A stretch of DNA of 64,000 nt. Source: AC-32 sp963772975 (GTDB lineage: Bacteria > Actinomycetota > Thermoleophilia > Gaiellales > Gaiellaceae). Location of the stretch: positions 310,001 to 374,000 of the forward strand of contig CAVYZH010000010.1 in assembly GCA_963772975.1 (NCBI GenBank). The letters run 5' to 3'. Below the pieces are notes generated by a model that was not told the DNA's origin, made no database searches, and was given only the letters and a program-made list of their open reading frames with translations. Shown here piece by piece: positions 7,891 through 18,352 of this stretch. The number at the start of each line of letters is the position of its first letter. The stretch's first letter is position 1. Made by a program: the position numbers and the translations under genes.

Positions 7891-9240
7891 GTGGAGCCCT
7901 CAATTGAGCTGACTGCGGAAAGCCTGTGGAGCGAGGTTGCAAGTCGGCTCAGAGGCGCCCTCAACGAGACGACGTATCGCACGTGGTTCGACCACGTGGA
8001 GGGACTCGAGCTGAGCGACGACGAGTTCGTGCTCGCTGTCCCCAACGACTTCACGCGCGACTGGATCGAGGGCCATTTCATCGGCCTGATCAGCGCTGGC
8101 GTGGGCGACGCGACCGGCCGCGAGCGGCGGATCCAGCTCGCCGTCACGCAGGTCGAGGGCGCAGAACGACCCGAGAGCGTCGAGACCCAGCGGCGCGAGC
8201 CCGCGAGCGGCCAGAACATGAACCCGAAGTACACCTTCGACTCGTTCGTGATCGGCTCCTCGAATCGCTTCGCCCACGCGGCTGCGCTGGCCGTCGCCGA
8301 AGCCCCAGCGCAGGCGTACAACCCGCTCTTCATCTACGGCGGCACGGGCCTCGGCAAGACCCACCTCCTGCAGGCGGTCGCGCAGTACGTCAGCGAACAC
8401 CAGAGCGAGCTCTCGGTGCGCTACGTGACGAGCGAGACCTTCATGAACGACTTCATCAACGCGCTGCGCGACAAGCGGATCGAGGGCTTCAAGCAGCGCT
8501 ACCGCGCCTACGACCTGCTCCTGATCGACGACATCCAGTTCTTCGAGAACAAGGAGCGGATCCAGGAGGAGTTCTTCCACACCTTCAACACGATCTACGA
8601 GGCCGGCGGGCAGATCGCGATCTCCTCCGACCGGCCGCCGCGCGACATCTCGACGCTCGAGGAGCGGCTGCGCTCGCGTTTCGAGTGGGGCCTGATCACC
8701 GACATCCAGCCGCCCGACCTGGAGACGCGGATCGCGATCCTGCGCAAGAAGGTCAAGACCGATCACATCCACATCTCCGACCCGAAGGTGCTCGAGTTTG
8801 TCGCCGGACGGATCTCGTCGAACATCCGCGAGCTGGAGGGCGCGCTCACGCGTGTGGTCGCGTTCTCCTCGCTGACCGGCCGTCCGATGACCGAGGACCT
8901 GGCACAGGACGTGCTCAAGGACGTCTTCCCCCAGGGAGAAGTCCAGCAGGTCACGATCGAGCGGATTCAGGAGCTCGTCTCCGACCGCTTCGGCCTTTCG
9001 CTCGACGAGCTCTGCAGCGACAAGCGCTCGCAGAACATCGTCTATCCGCGCCAGGTCGCGATGTACCTCTCGCGCGAGCTGACCGACTCGTCGCTGCCGA
9101 AGATCGGCAAGCAGTTCGGCGGCCGCGACCACACGACTGTGATCCACGCGACCTCCAAGATCTCCCGCATGATCCGCGAGGACCGGGATGTGTACAACCT
9201 GGTGCAAGAGTTGACCAAACGCATCAAGCAGGTGCAGTGA
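7891..9240 (+). CDS. dnaA: Chromosomal replication initiator DnaA
   Basis: A 449-residue DnaA. Domain I begins ELTAESLWSEVASRLRG, domain III carries Walker A GGTGLGKTHLL at about residue 150 and Walker B LLLIDDIQFFENK, and domain IV ends with the signature FGGRDHTTVIHATSKI near residue 408, which reads the DnaA box. Domain II is very short. The GTG at 7891 is chosen, behind AAGGAG at 7872-7877, since the sequence upstream encodes nothing DnaA-like; the frame itself stays open to an ATG at 7780. The protein unwinds oriC and loads the helicase. Confidence 0.96.
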   Translation: MEPSIELTAESLWSEVASRLRGALNETTYRTWFDHVEGLELSDDEFVLAVPNDFTRDWIEGHFIGLISAGVGDATGRERRIQLAVTQVEGAERPESVETQRREPASGQNMNPKYTFDSFVIGSSNRFAHAAALAVAEAPAQAYNPLFIYGGTGLGKTHLLQAVAQYVSEHQSELSVRYVTSETFMNDFINALRDKRIEGFKQRYRAYDLLLIDDIQFFENKERIQEEFFHTFNTIYEAGGQIAISSDRPPRDISTLEERLRSRFEWGLITDIQPPDLETRIAILRKKVKTDHIHISDPKVLEFVAGRISSNIRELEGALTRVVAFSSLTGRPMTEDLAQDVLKDVFPQGEVQQVTIERIQELVSDRFGLSLDELCSDKRSQNIVYPRQVAMYLSRELTDSSLPKIGKQFGGRDHTTVIHATSKISRMIREDRDVYNLVQELTKRIKQVQ

Positions 9241-9320
9241 ATCTGTGGACGCATCGTGAGGCCGGCACGAGGGCTGTTGAGAACCCCGTTTCGTCCCCAG
9301 TCGCGCCCCACAGCGCAAAC

Positions 9321-9395
9321 CCGCTCCAGGAGCGGTAAGAGGGCGTCATCCCCGTGCTCCACACTCTCTATGACTACGACAAAGGAATTTCATAA
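9321..9395 (+). promoter_or_regulatory. dnaN upstream region with hairpin, -10-like box and RBS
   Basis: The 155-base dnaA-dnaN gap ends with an inverted repeat CCGCTCC-A-GGAGCGG (9321-9335), a -10-like TATGAC at 9369-9374 and a strong Shine-Dalgarno AAAGGAA before the dnaN ATG. One DnaA-box-like TGTGGACG sits at 9244-9251 just after the dnaA stop. The stretch from 9360 to 9396 is noticeably AT-rich for this sequence. Confidence 0.45.
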
Positions 9396-10529
9396 ATGAT
9401 GGAAACAGAAGCTGTGGTCGCACAGGGAACCCTCACCGTCACCTGTCCTCGTGACGAGCTGACCCGCGCGCTCGGGATCGTCTCTCGCGGGGTCTCGACG
9501 AGGACGACCGTCCAGATCCTCGCCGGCATCCTGCTGCGCGTCTCGGGCGGCAAGCTCGAGCTCGCGGCGACCGACATGGAGCTGTCGCTGCGAACTGCGA
9601 TCGACGTTCAGGAGGCAACGGAGGGTTCGGTTGTCGTGCCGGGCCGGCTGCTACTCGAGCTGGCGCGCCTGCTGCCGGCCGCGGAGGTGGTGATCGAGCA
9701 CAAGCCCGAGGAGGCCGCGGTCGAGATCCGCTCGGGCTCGGCGACCTACCGGCTGCACACCTACAACGCGGAGGACTTCCCGCGCCTCCCCGAGGCCGAA
9801 GCCGCGGAGCGGCACGAGGTCGACCGCGAGACGGTGCTGACCACGATCGCGCGGGTCAGCCGCTCGGCGTCGCGTGACGAGTCGCGGCCGGTGCTAACAG
9901 GCGTGTTGATGCGCTTCGAGCCGGGCAAGCTCGTGATGGCTGCGACCGACTCCTACCGGCTCTCGGTCAAGGAGACGAGCGTCGAAGGCACGGTGCCGGA
10001 GCTGGAGGCGATCGTCCCGGCCCGGGCGCTCGGCGAGCTCGCCCGGATCGCGCAGGAAGGCGAGAAGCTCGAGCTCGCAGTGCATGAGAACCAGGTGATC
10101 TTCGCGACCGGCGACGCGCTCCTGACGACGCGCCGCATCGACGGCCAGTTCCCGAACTACAAGCAGCTCGTGCCGGAGGCGTTCGACCACGAGCTTGCCC
10201 TGCCGCGCGAGGAGCTGCTCGACGTCGTTCGCCGCGTCTCGGTGATGGCCCAGCGCAACTCGCCCCTACGGCTGCGCTTCGCCGACGGTGAGCTGACCGT
10301 CTCCGCGCAGACGCAGGACGTGGGCGAGGCCCGCGAGTCGCTGCCGGTTCCCTTCAGCGGGGAGTCGCTCGAGATCGGCTTCAACGCCGAGTTCCTGCGC
10401 GACGGGATCGAGTCGGTGTTTGGCGACCAGCTGCGGCTGCAGCTGATCAGCCCGCTGCGGCCGGCCGTGCTCCAGGGCGAGGGCGACGACTTCTTGTACC
10501 TGATCATGCCGATCCGTTTGGCGGGGTAG
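9396..10529 (+). CDS. dnaN: DNA polymerase III sliding clamp (beta subunit)
   Basis: A 377-residue beta clamp with the three clamp domains. Recognisable segments are LAGILLRVSGGKLELAATD in domain 1, SRPVLTGVLMRFEPGKLVM in domain 2 and the C-terminal YLIMPIRL, which is the standard ending of DnaN. Two clamp subunits encircle DNA and tether polymerase III and repair factors through a hydrophobic pocket. A good RBS precedes the ATG at 9396; a second ATG follows immediately. Confidence 0.97.
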   Translation: MMETEAVVAQGTLTVTCPRDELTRALGIVSRGVSTRTTVQILAGILLRVSGGKLELAATDMELSLRTAIDVQEATEGSVVVPGRLLLELARLLPAAEVVIEHKPEEAAVEIRSGSATYRLHTYNAEDFPRLPEAEAAERHEVDRETVLTTIARVSRSASRDESRPVLTGVLMRFEPGKLVMAATDSYRLSVKETSVEGTVPELEAIVPARALGELARIAQEGEKLELAVHENQVIFATGDALLTTRRIDGQFPNYKQLVPEAFDHELALPREELLDVVRRVSVMAQRNSPLRLRFADGELTVSAQTQDVGEARESLPVPFSGESLEIGFNAEFLRDGIESVFGDQLRLQLISPLRPAVLQGEGDDFLYLIMPIRLAG

Positions 10530-10562
10530 GCGCGATCCAGCGCATCGACCCGTCATTGCAGA

Positions 10563-10615
10563 CGGGCGCCCGAGCAAAGCTCGACCGCCCTGAGAGCGGC
10601 ACCGCAAGCGGTGCC
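10563..10615. repeat. Two tandem hairpins between dnaN and recF
   Basis: Two adjacent stem-loops fill most of the 81-base gap. The first pairs GGGCG...GAGC with GCTC...CGCCC around an AAA loop (10563-10590). The second is a perfect GGCACCGC-AA-GCGGTGCC (10598-10615) whose 3' arm contains the GTG that would start recF. They could form a terminator for dnaN, a REP-like element, or a structure limiting recF translation. Confidence 0.5.
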
Positions 10616-11702
10616 TCGGTCGCGGGCTGAGCTGATCGTCGCTGCGGTTGCTCTGCGGGACTACCGCTCGTACTCGAAGCTTGACCTGGAGCTCGAGCCG
10701 GGCCTCGTGCTCGTGACCGGTCCGAACGGCGCAGGCAAGACGAACCTGCTCGAGTCGCTGCACGTCGGCACGCAGGGTTTCTCGCCGCGGACGCGGGCCG
10801 ACGCGCAGCTGGTGCGCTTCGGGCGGGAGGCTGCGCGGGTCGCCCTGCGCGGCTCGCGGGCCGGCGTGCCGCTGGAGCTCGAGGTGACGCTCGAGCTCGG
10901 CAGCGGCAAACGGGCGACGCTGAACGGGGCGAAGTTGCGCGCGGCCGAGCAGCTGCGCGGCGAGGTGACGACGCTGGTCTTCACGCCCGACCGGCTGGTG
11001 GTGGTCAAGGGCGGCCCCGCCGCGCGCAGGGCGTATTTCGACCGCGTGCTCGGCCGGCTGGCGCCGAGCCGAGCCGGTCTCTCGGCCGAATACGGCGCCG
11101 CAGTCGGGCAGCGGAACGCCGCGCTGCGGCGGGTTGCACAGGGCGTCTCCTCGCGGGAGGCGCTTGCCCCGTGGAACGAGCAGGTGAGCGCGCTGGCCGC
11201 CGAGCTTGTCGCCGGCAGGCACGAGACGGTCACGGCCCTGCAACCGGGATTCGCCGAGCGGGCCGGCGAGCTGGGCCTGCAGCAAGCCGAGCTGCGCTAC
11301 GAGGGCGAGGCCCCGAGTGCCGAGGAGCTCGAGCGGCGGCTTGACCGTGATCTCGAGCGCGGAGCGACGGGCGCCGGGCCGCATCTCGACGACCTCGGTG
11401 TGCTCTCGGCCGGCCGCGACCTACGCACCTTCGGCTCACAGGGCGAGCAGCGCCTGGCCGTCCTCTCGCTGCTGCTCGGCGAGGCCGAGCTGCTGGAGGA
11501 GCGCCGCGGCACTCGCCCGCTGCTCCTGCTCGACGACGTGCTTTCGGAGCTCGATCCCGATCGCCGGCGGATCCTCGCAGACCGGGTGCGCGCCTCGGGG
11601 CAGGCGCTAATCACCAGCGCCAGCCGGAGCGCGCTGCCGGGTGAGCCGGCCCAGACGCTCGAGGTCTCGCAGCGCGAAGACGGCACGAGCGAGATCCGGT
11701 GA
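10611..11702 (+). CDS. recF: DNA replication and repair protein RecF
   Basis: A 363-residue SMC-like ATPase. Walker A is TGPNGAGKTNLLES at about residues 35-48, the signature region is FGSQGEQRLAVLSLLL, and Walker B is PLLLLDDVLSELD. RecF binds single/double-strand junctions and helps RecO and RecR load RecA at gaps. The only standard start giving the full N-terminus is the GTG at 10611, which lies inside a hairpin arm; a CTG at 10632 would give LIVAAVALRDYRSY, closer to typical RecF length. Its stop overlaps the next gene as GTGA. Confidence 0.93.
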   Translation: MPRSRAELIVAAVALRDYRSYSKLDLELEPGLVLVTGPNGAGKTNLLESLHVGTQGFSPRTRADAQLVRFGREAARVALRGSRAGVPLELEVTLELGSGKRATLNGAKLRAAEQLRGEVTTLVFTPDRLVVVKGGPAARRAYFDRVLGRLAPSRAGLSAEYGAAVGQRNAALRRVAQGVSSREALAPWNEQVSALAAELVAGRHETVTALQPGFAERAGELGLQQAELRYEGEAPSAEELERRLDRDLERGATGAGPHLDDLGVLSAGRDLRTFGSQGEQRLAVLSLLLGEAELLEERRGTRPLLLLDDVLSELDPDRRRILADRVRASGQALITSASRSALPGEPAQTLEVSQREDGTSEIR

Positions 11703-12166
11703 TCGAGCGGCTCGGCGGGCAGGTCAAGCGGGAGCTCTCACGGTTCGGCGGCGCCGCGCAGATGACCGAGCTCGTGGCCGCCTGGCCGGACGCGGTCGGG
11801 GAGACCGTGGCCGCGAACGCGTGGCCTGCGCGCCTCGCCCGGGACGGCACGCTGCAGGTGAACGCCGCCTCCTCGACCTGGGCCTTCGAGCTGCAGCAGC
11901 TCGAGGGGGAGATCGCGGGTCGTCTGCGCGAAGCGGTCCCAGAGGCCGCGCCGGCCCGCCTGCGCTTCGCTCCCGGTCTCCTGCCGGAGCTTCCCGCGCC
12001 GGCTTCGGAGGACGTGAAACGGCCACTGCCGGAGCCCACGCTCGAGCAGGCACGCGAGGCGCACGAGTGGGCCGCCGCGATCGAGTCCGAAGATCTCCGC
12101 AAATCGGTAGAAAAAGCTGCGCGGATGAGCCTCGCAAGGGCCGCTGACGGCCGCTCCGCCTGCTAA
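11699..12166 (+). CDS. DUF721 (DciA-type) protein
   Basis: A 155-residue protein of the DUF721/DciA family. The N-terminal half carries the family core, with the segment VAAWPDAVGETVAANAWPAR and then GTLQVNAASSTWAFEL. DciA proteins are ancestral helicase operators that help load DnaB where DnaC or DnaI is missing, and in actinobacteria the gene normally sits between recF and gyrB as here. The C-terminal part is a variable proline-rich and helical tail. The GTG start overlaps the recF stop by four bases. Confidence 0.88.
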   Translation: MIERLGGQVKRELSRFGGAAQMTELVAAWPDAVGETVAANAWPARLARDGTLQVNAASSTWAFELQQLEGEIAGRLREAVPEAAPARLRFAPGLLPELPAPASEDVKRPLPEPTLEQAREAHEWAAAIESEDLRKSVEKAARMSLARAADGRSAC

Positions 12167-12209
12167 ACTAACTTCAGCCCGGAAGTGCGCAACTTGCAGG
12201 GCTTTTTTC
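12164..12209 (+). promoter_or_regulatory. gyrB leader: -10-like boxes and terminator-like hairpin touching the start codon
   Basis: TAAACT at 12164-12169 and TAACTT at 12169-12174 both fit an actinobacterial -10 box. Right after them AGCCC (12176-12180) pairs with GGGCT (12199-12203), with an inner AAGT/ACTT stem, followed by T6 at 12203-12208 and then the gyrB ATG at 12210. This has the form of an intrinsic terminator, and the only SD-like bases (AGGG, 12198-12201) lie in its 3' arm, so folding could block both transcription and translation of gyrB. Confidence 0.55.
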
Positions 12210-14594
<2,385 letters not shown>

Positions 14595-14597
14595 GAC

Positions 14598-17111
14598 GTG
14601 GCGACTGTAGAACCACTCGGCCCCGGCCGGATCGAGCCGCGCGAGCTCGAGCAGGAGATGCGCTCGAGCTTCCTCGACTACGCGATGAGCGTGATCGTCG
14701 CGCGGGCGCTGCCGGACGTGCGCGACGGGTTGAAGCCGGTCCACCGGCGGGTGCTCTACGCGATGCACGAGGCTGGCCTGCAGCCGAACCGCTCGCGCCT
14801 CAAGTGCGCCCGCGTGGTCGGCGACGTGATGGGCTCCTACCACCCGCACGGCGACCAGGCAATCTACGACACGCTCGTCCGGCTGGCCCAGCCGTTCTCG
14901 ATGCGCTACCCGCTCGTCGACGGCCAGGGCAACTTCGGGAACATCGACGGCTACCCGGCCGCCGCGATGCGCTACACCGAGTGCCGGCTCACACGGCTGG
15001 CGACCGAGATGCTGCGCGACATCGACGCGGACACCGTCGACTTCAAGCCGAACTACGACGAGTCGCGCCGCGAGCCGGAAGTGCTGCCGGCGCGCCTGCC
15101 GAACCTGCTGCTGAACGGCTCGGCCGGGATCGCGGTCGGGATGGCGACCAACATGCCGCCGCACAACCTTGGCGAGGTCGTGGACGCGCTGGTGGCGATG
15201 ATCGACGAGCCGACGATCGACGTCGACCGGCTGACCAAGCACATCAAGGGCCCCGACTTCCCCACGGGCGCGATCGTCCTGGGCCGCGAGGGGATTCGCG
15301 AGGCGTACCGCTCGGGCCGCGGCCGGATCGTGATGCGCGCGCGCAGCCACATCGAGGAGCTGCGCGGCGGCCGCACGGCGATCGTCGTCAGCGAGCTGCC
15401 GTACGGCGTCAAGAAGGGCGGCGACGAGGGCGTGATCAAGAAAATCGCGGATCTCGTCAACGACAAGGTCATCCCCGAGGTGCACGACGTCAAGGACCTC
15501 TCGGACAAGACCGGGATGCGGATCCAGATCGAGCTCAAGCGGGACGCGATCCCGCAGGTCGTCCAGAACAAGATCTTCAAGCACACGTCTTTGCAGACGA
15601 CCTTCGGCTACAACGCGGTCGCGCTCGTCGACGGCGTTCCTCGGACGCTGCCGCTGCGTGACCTGCTGCTGCACTACCTCGAGTTCCAGCGGGAGATCGT
15701 CACCCGCCGCTCGAAGTTCGAGCTGCGCAAGGCCGAGGCGCGCGCGCACGTCCTGCAGGGCTACCTGACCGCGCTCGACAACCTCGACGCTGTCATCTCG
15801 CTGATCCGCGCCTCCGCCGACCCGGATGCCGCGCGCGCCGGCCTGATGGAGACCTTCGAGCTCTCGGAGATCCAGGCCCAGGCGATCCTCGACCTGCGCC
15901 TCCAGCGCCTGACCGGCCTCGAGCGCAAGCGGATCGAGGACGAGTTCGCCGACCTGCAGGAGCGGATCGCCGAGCTGCGCGGGATCCTCGGGGACGAGTC
16001 GAAGATCGACGGGCTGATCCGTGAGGAGCTGCTCGAGCTCAAGCAGGCCTACGGCAAGAGCGACGATCGCCGCACCGAGATCGTGGCCGCCGAGGGCGAG
16101 CTCGAGCTTGAGGACCTGATCGCGGAAGAGGACATGGTGATCGCGATCACCCGCTCCGGCTACGTCAAGCGGCTACCCGTGACGACCTACCGCGAGCAGC
16201 GCCGCGGCGGGATCGGCGTGATGGGCATGGATCTGAAGGACGAGGACTACATCGAGCACCTGTTCGTCGCCTCGACCCACGACTACCTGCTCTTCTTCAC
16301 CACGGTCGGCAAGGTCTACCGGCTGAAGGTGCACGAGCTGCCGCTCGGCACGCGCCAGTCGAAGGGCCGCGCGATCGTCAACCTGCTGCCGTTCGCCCAG
16401 GGCGAGCAGGTGAAGGCCGTGATCGCAACGCGCGACTTCAAGGAGGCCGAGTACCTGGTGCTCGCGACGAAGAACGGGATCGTCAAGAAGACGAGCTTCG
16501 AGGAGTACAACACTCCGCTCAAGGCCGACGGAATCATCGCGATCAAGCTTCGCGAGGACGACGCGCTCGTGGACGTGCTCCACTCGAACGGCAGCGAGGA
16601 CATCATCCTCGTCTCGCGCAAGGGCCAGGCGATCCGCTTCCACGAGAGCCAGGTGCGTGCGATGGGCCGGGCCACCTCGGGCGTGAAGGGCATGGGCCTG
16701 CGCAAGGGCGACGAGGTGATCTCCGCCGGGATCGCCGACGACGAGCTCGACATGCTGGTCGTCACCGACCAGGGCTACGGCAAGCGCACGCGCATGGCCG
16801 ACTACCCGGTCAAGGGCCGTGGCGGGCTCGGCGTCAAGACCGTCCAGCTGACGGAGGCCCGCGGGCAGCTCGCCGGCGCGATGCCGGTGCGAGAGGGCTA
16901 CCAGGTGATGCTGATCTCGAACGGCGGCACGGTGATCCGGATGCCGGTCGACGAGATCAAGCGGCTCGGCCGCTCGACCCAGGGCGTGATCGTGATGCGT
17001 CTCCGCGGCGACGAGCAGGTCTCGAGCATCGCGCTCGTGGCAGAGTCGGACGAGGAAGCCGACCCGGAGCTCGCGCCTGTGCCTGCTGCAGATACCGGTA
17101 AGAACGAGTAG
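14598..17111 (+). CDS. gyrA: DNA gyrase subunit A
   Basis: An 837-residue GyrA. The breakage-reunion domain contains the winged helix with HPHGDQAIYD and the catalytic Tyr126 in AMRYTECRL; the C-terminal beta-pinwheel carries the GyrA box QRRGGIG, which marks gyrase rather than topoisomerase IV. The residue matching E. coli Ser83 is Gln87, while the Asp87 equivalent (Asp91) is kept. The GTG start lies three bases after the gyrB stop, so the two are one operon. Gyrase introduces negative supercoils ahead of the replication fork. Confidence 0.97.
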   Translation: MATVEPLGPGRIEPRELEQEMRSSFLDYAMSVIVARALPDVRDGLKPVHRRVLYAMHEAGLQPNRSRLKCARVVGDVMGSYHPHGDQAIYDTLVRLAQPFSMRYPLVDGQGNFGNIDGYPAAAMRYTECRLTRLATEMLRDIDADTVDFKPNYDESRREPEVLPARLPNLLLNGSAGIAVGMATNMPPHNLGEVVDALVAMIDEPTIDVDRLTKHIKGPDFPTGAIVLGREGIREAYRSGRGRIVMRARSHIEELRGGRTAIVVSELPYGVKKGGDEGVIKKIADLVNDKVIPEVHDVKDLSDKTGMRIQIELKRDAIPQVVQNKIFKHTSLQTTFGYNAVALVDGVPRTLPLRDLLLHYLEFQREIVTRRSKFELRKAEARAHVLQGYLTALDNLDAVISLIRASADPDAARAGLMETFELSEIQAQAILDLRLQRLTGLERKRIEDEFADLQERIAELRGILGDESKIDGLIREELLELKQAYGKSDDRRTEIVAAEGELELEDLIAEEDMVIAITRSGYVKRLPVTTYREQRRGGIGVMGMDLKDEDYIEHLFVASTHDYLLFFTTVGKVYRLKVHELPLGTRQSKGRAIVNLLPFAQGEQVKAVIATRDFKEAEYLVLATKNGIVKKTSFEEYNTPLKADGIIAIKLREDDALVDVLHSNGSEDIILVSRKGQAIRFHESQVRAMGRATSGVKGMGLRKGDEVISAGIADDELDMLVVTDQGYGKRTRMADYPVKGRGGLGVKTVQLTEARGQLAGAMPVREGYQVMLISNGGTVIRMPVDEIKRLGRSTQGVIVMRLRGDEQVSSIALVAESDEEADPELAPVPAADTGKNE

Positions 17112-17118
17112 GTTCGCC

Positions 17119-17155
17119 GGAAGCTCTTCCATAACTGGAAGCAGGTCGCTATAAC
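17119..17155 (+). promoter_or_regulatory. Promoter region of the MerR-like gene
   Basis: The 75-base gap after gyrA holds a perfect inverted repeat GGAAG-CT-CTTCC (17119-17130), two copies of ATAACT 20 bases apart (17131 and 17151) and a -10-like TATAAC at 17150-17155. A good RBS (GGCAGGAGC) precedes the next ATG. The inverted repeat may be an operator for the adjacent regulator. Confidence 0.45.
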
Positions 17156-17186
17156 TTTCAAAAGAGAACCACGGCAGGAGCAGACG

Positions 17187-17489
17187 ATGGCGTACGACAT
17201 GGCAGCAGACCTCCTCGAGCCGATCGACCTGGCCGAGCACCTCGACAAGATCGAGCTCTACCTGGGCCAGGTGTGCCAGATAGCCGGCATCTCGAAGATG
17301 CAGCTCGACTACTGGACGAACAAGGCCCAGATCCCGACCAAGGGAAACAAGCAGCGCATCTACGACATCGACGCGCTCGAGACCGTGATGCTGATCAAGC
17401 AGGCGAAGGACAAGGGCCTGAACCTGGGCGCGGCGATCGAAGCCGCCCGGCGCTTCCGCGAGACAAACCGCGCCGTCGCAGCCTCCTAG
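17187..17489 (+). CDS. Small MerR-type helix-turn-helix regulator
   Basis: A 100-residue protein with one winged-helix domain of the MerR kind. The segment LGQVCQIAGISKMQLDYWTNKA is the DNA-binding helix-turn-helix, and NKQRIYDIDALETVMLIKQAK followed by KGLNLGAAIEAARRF is the wing and the linking helix seen in MerR-type heads. There is no effector-binding domain, so it might act in a complex or as a simple autoregulator. It follows gyrA in the same direction but has its own promoter-like region. Targets are unknown. Confidence 0.8.
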   Translation: MAYDMAADLLEPIDLAEHLDKIELYLGQVCQIAGISKMQLDYWTNKAQIPTKGNKQRIYDIDALETVMLIKQAKDKGLNLGAAIEAARRFRETNRAVAAS

Positions 17490-18352
17490 CGGCGCAACTG
17501 CGCCGCGGCCTGCTCGGGCGGGATCGTGTTGACGAAGTAGCCGGCGCCGAGCTCGAGCGCGGCGAAGACGGTCAGCCGCGGCAACAGCTCCAGGTGCCAG
17601 TGGCCGGACTCGTGCAACCAGAGGTTCATCGGCCTCGGCGCGTCCTCGGCGAGGCGTCGGAGGACCTCGGTGGCGAGGTCGAGGGCGGCGCCGAGCAACG
17701 GCCCGTAGCCGTCGGCCTCGTGCTCGAGTGGCGCGACCAGGCACTCGTACGGCGCCCGGCCGGCGTAAGGGCAGAGGAGCACGAGCCCGTCGCGCTGCTC
17801 GACCACCCGCGAGCCGTCGGCAAGCTCGACCTCGAGCAGCTCGCAGAGCGGACAGCCCGGCCGGCGCTCGGCCTGTACGACCGGCGGCTCCTGATCGAGC
17901 CAGACGAGCTGCGAGTGTGAGTGCTGCAGGCTCGCGCCGGCCGCGTGGCCTTCGTTGATCCCCGCGAACAGCAGCTTGCCCTCCTGCCGCGCCGCCTCGG
18001 CGCGCAGGCGCCAGGCCTCGGCGACCAGCTCGAGCTGCTCGAGGTCGAGCTCGGCGATCGAGCGCACGTGCTGCGGTGCATTGACGACCACCTCCTGGTG
18101 TTCGAAAGCCGGGTACTTGTTCGGTACGACGCGCACGCGCCAGCCGGGCGTGTTCGGTGCCCGGTCGCGCGGCAACGCGAACAGCTCGGGCGGCGTCCGG
18201 TCCTCGCGGCCCTCGCAGAACGGGCACGAGGCGAGCTGCTCATCCGTCACCGGCTCGAGCTGCGCGGCACCAGCGCCCGGGCGGCTCGACCGTCCCGGCG
18301 CGACCGCGACGAGCCGGCCCGAGAGCGGGTCGACTCGGAGCTCGGTGCTCAG
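17486..18352 (-). CDS. GalT-like nucleotidylyltransferase (HIT superfamily)
   Basis: A galactose-1-phosphate uridylyltransferase-like protein of 288 residues. It has zinc-type CPFC and CPLC pairs, LQHSHSQLVW corresponding to the GalT HPHGQ-type active-site strand, and a second HIT-like GHWHLELLPR. The standard-codon start is GTG 18250, but the preceding in-frame 34 codons encode ELRVDPLSGRLVAVAPGRSS, the conserved GalT N-terminus, so translation probably starts at the CTG at 18352, which overlaps the SPFH stop as CTGA. The active-site His pattern differs from GalT, so it may be a related phosphorylase or nucleotide transferase. Confidence 0.75.
   Translation of the reverse strand: MSTELRVDPLSGRLVAVAPGRSSRPGAGAAQLEPVTDEQLASCPFCEGREDRTPPELFALPRDRAPNTPGWRVRVVPNKYPAFEHQEVVVNAPQHVRSIAELDLEQLELVAEAWRLRAEAARQEGKLLFAGINEGHAAGASLQHSHSQLVWLDQEPPVVQAERRPGCPLCELLEVELADGSRVVEQRDGLVLLCPYAGRAPYECLVAPLEHEADGYGPLLGAALDLATEVLRRLAEDAPRPMNLWLHESGHWHLELLPRLTVFAALELGAGYFVNTIPPEQAAAQLRR

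Noticed and set aside
3000..9400. parS sites near parAB and the origin.
   Set aside because: No sequence close to GTTTCACGTGAAAC was found by eye in either orientation; sites may lie outside the window or deviate.
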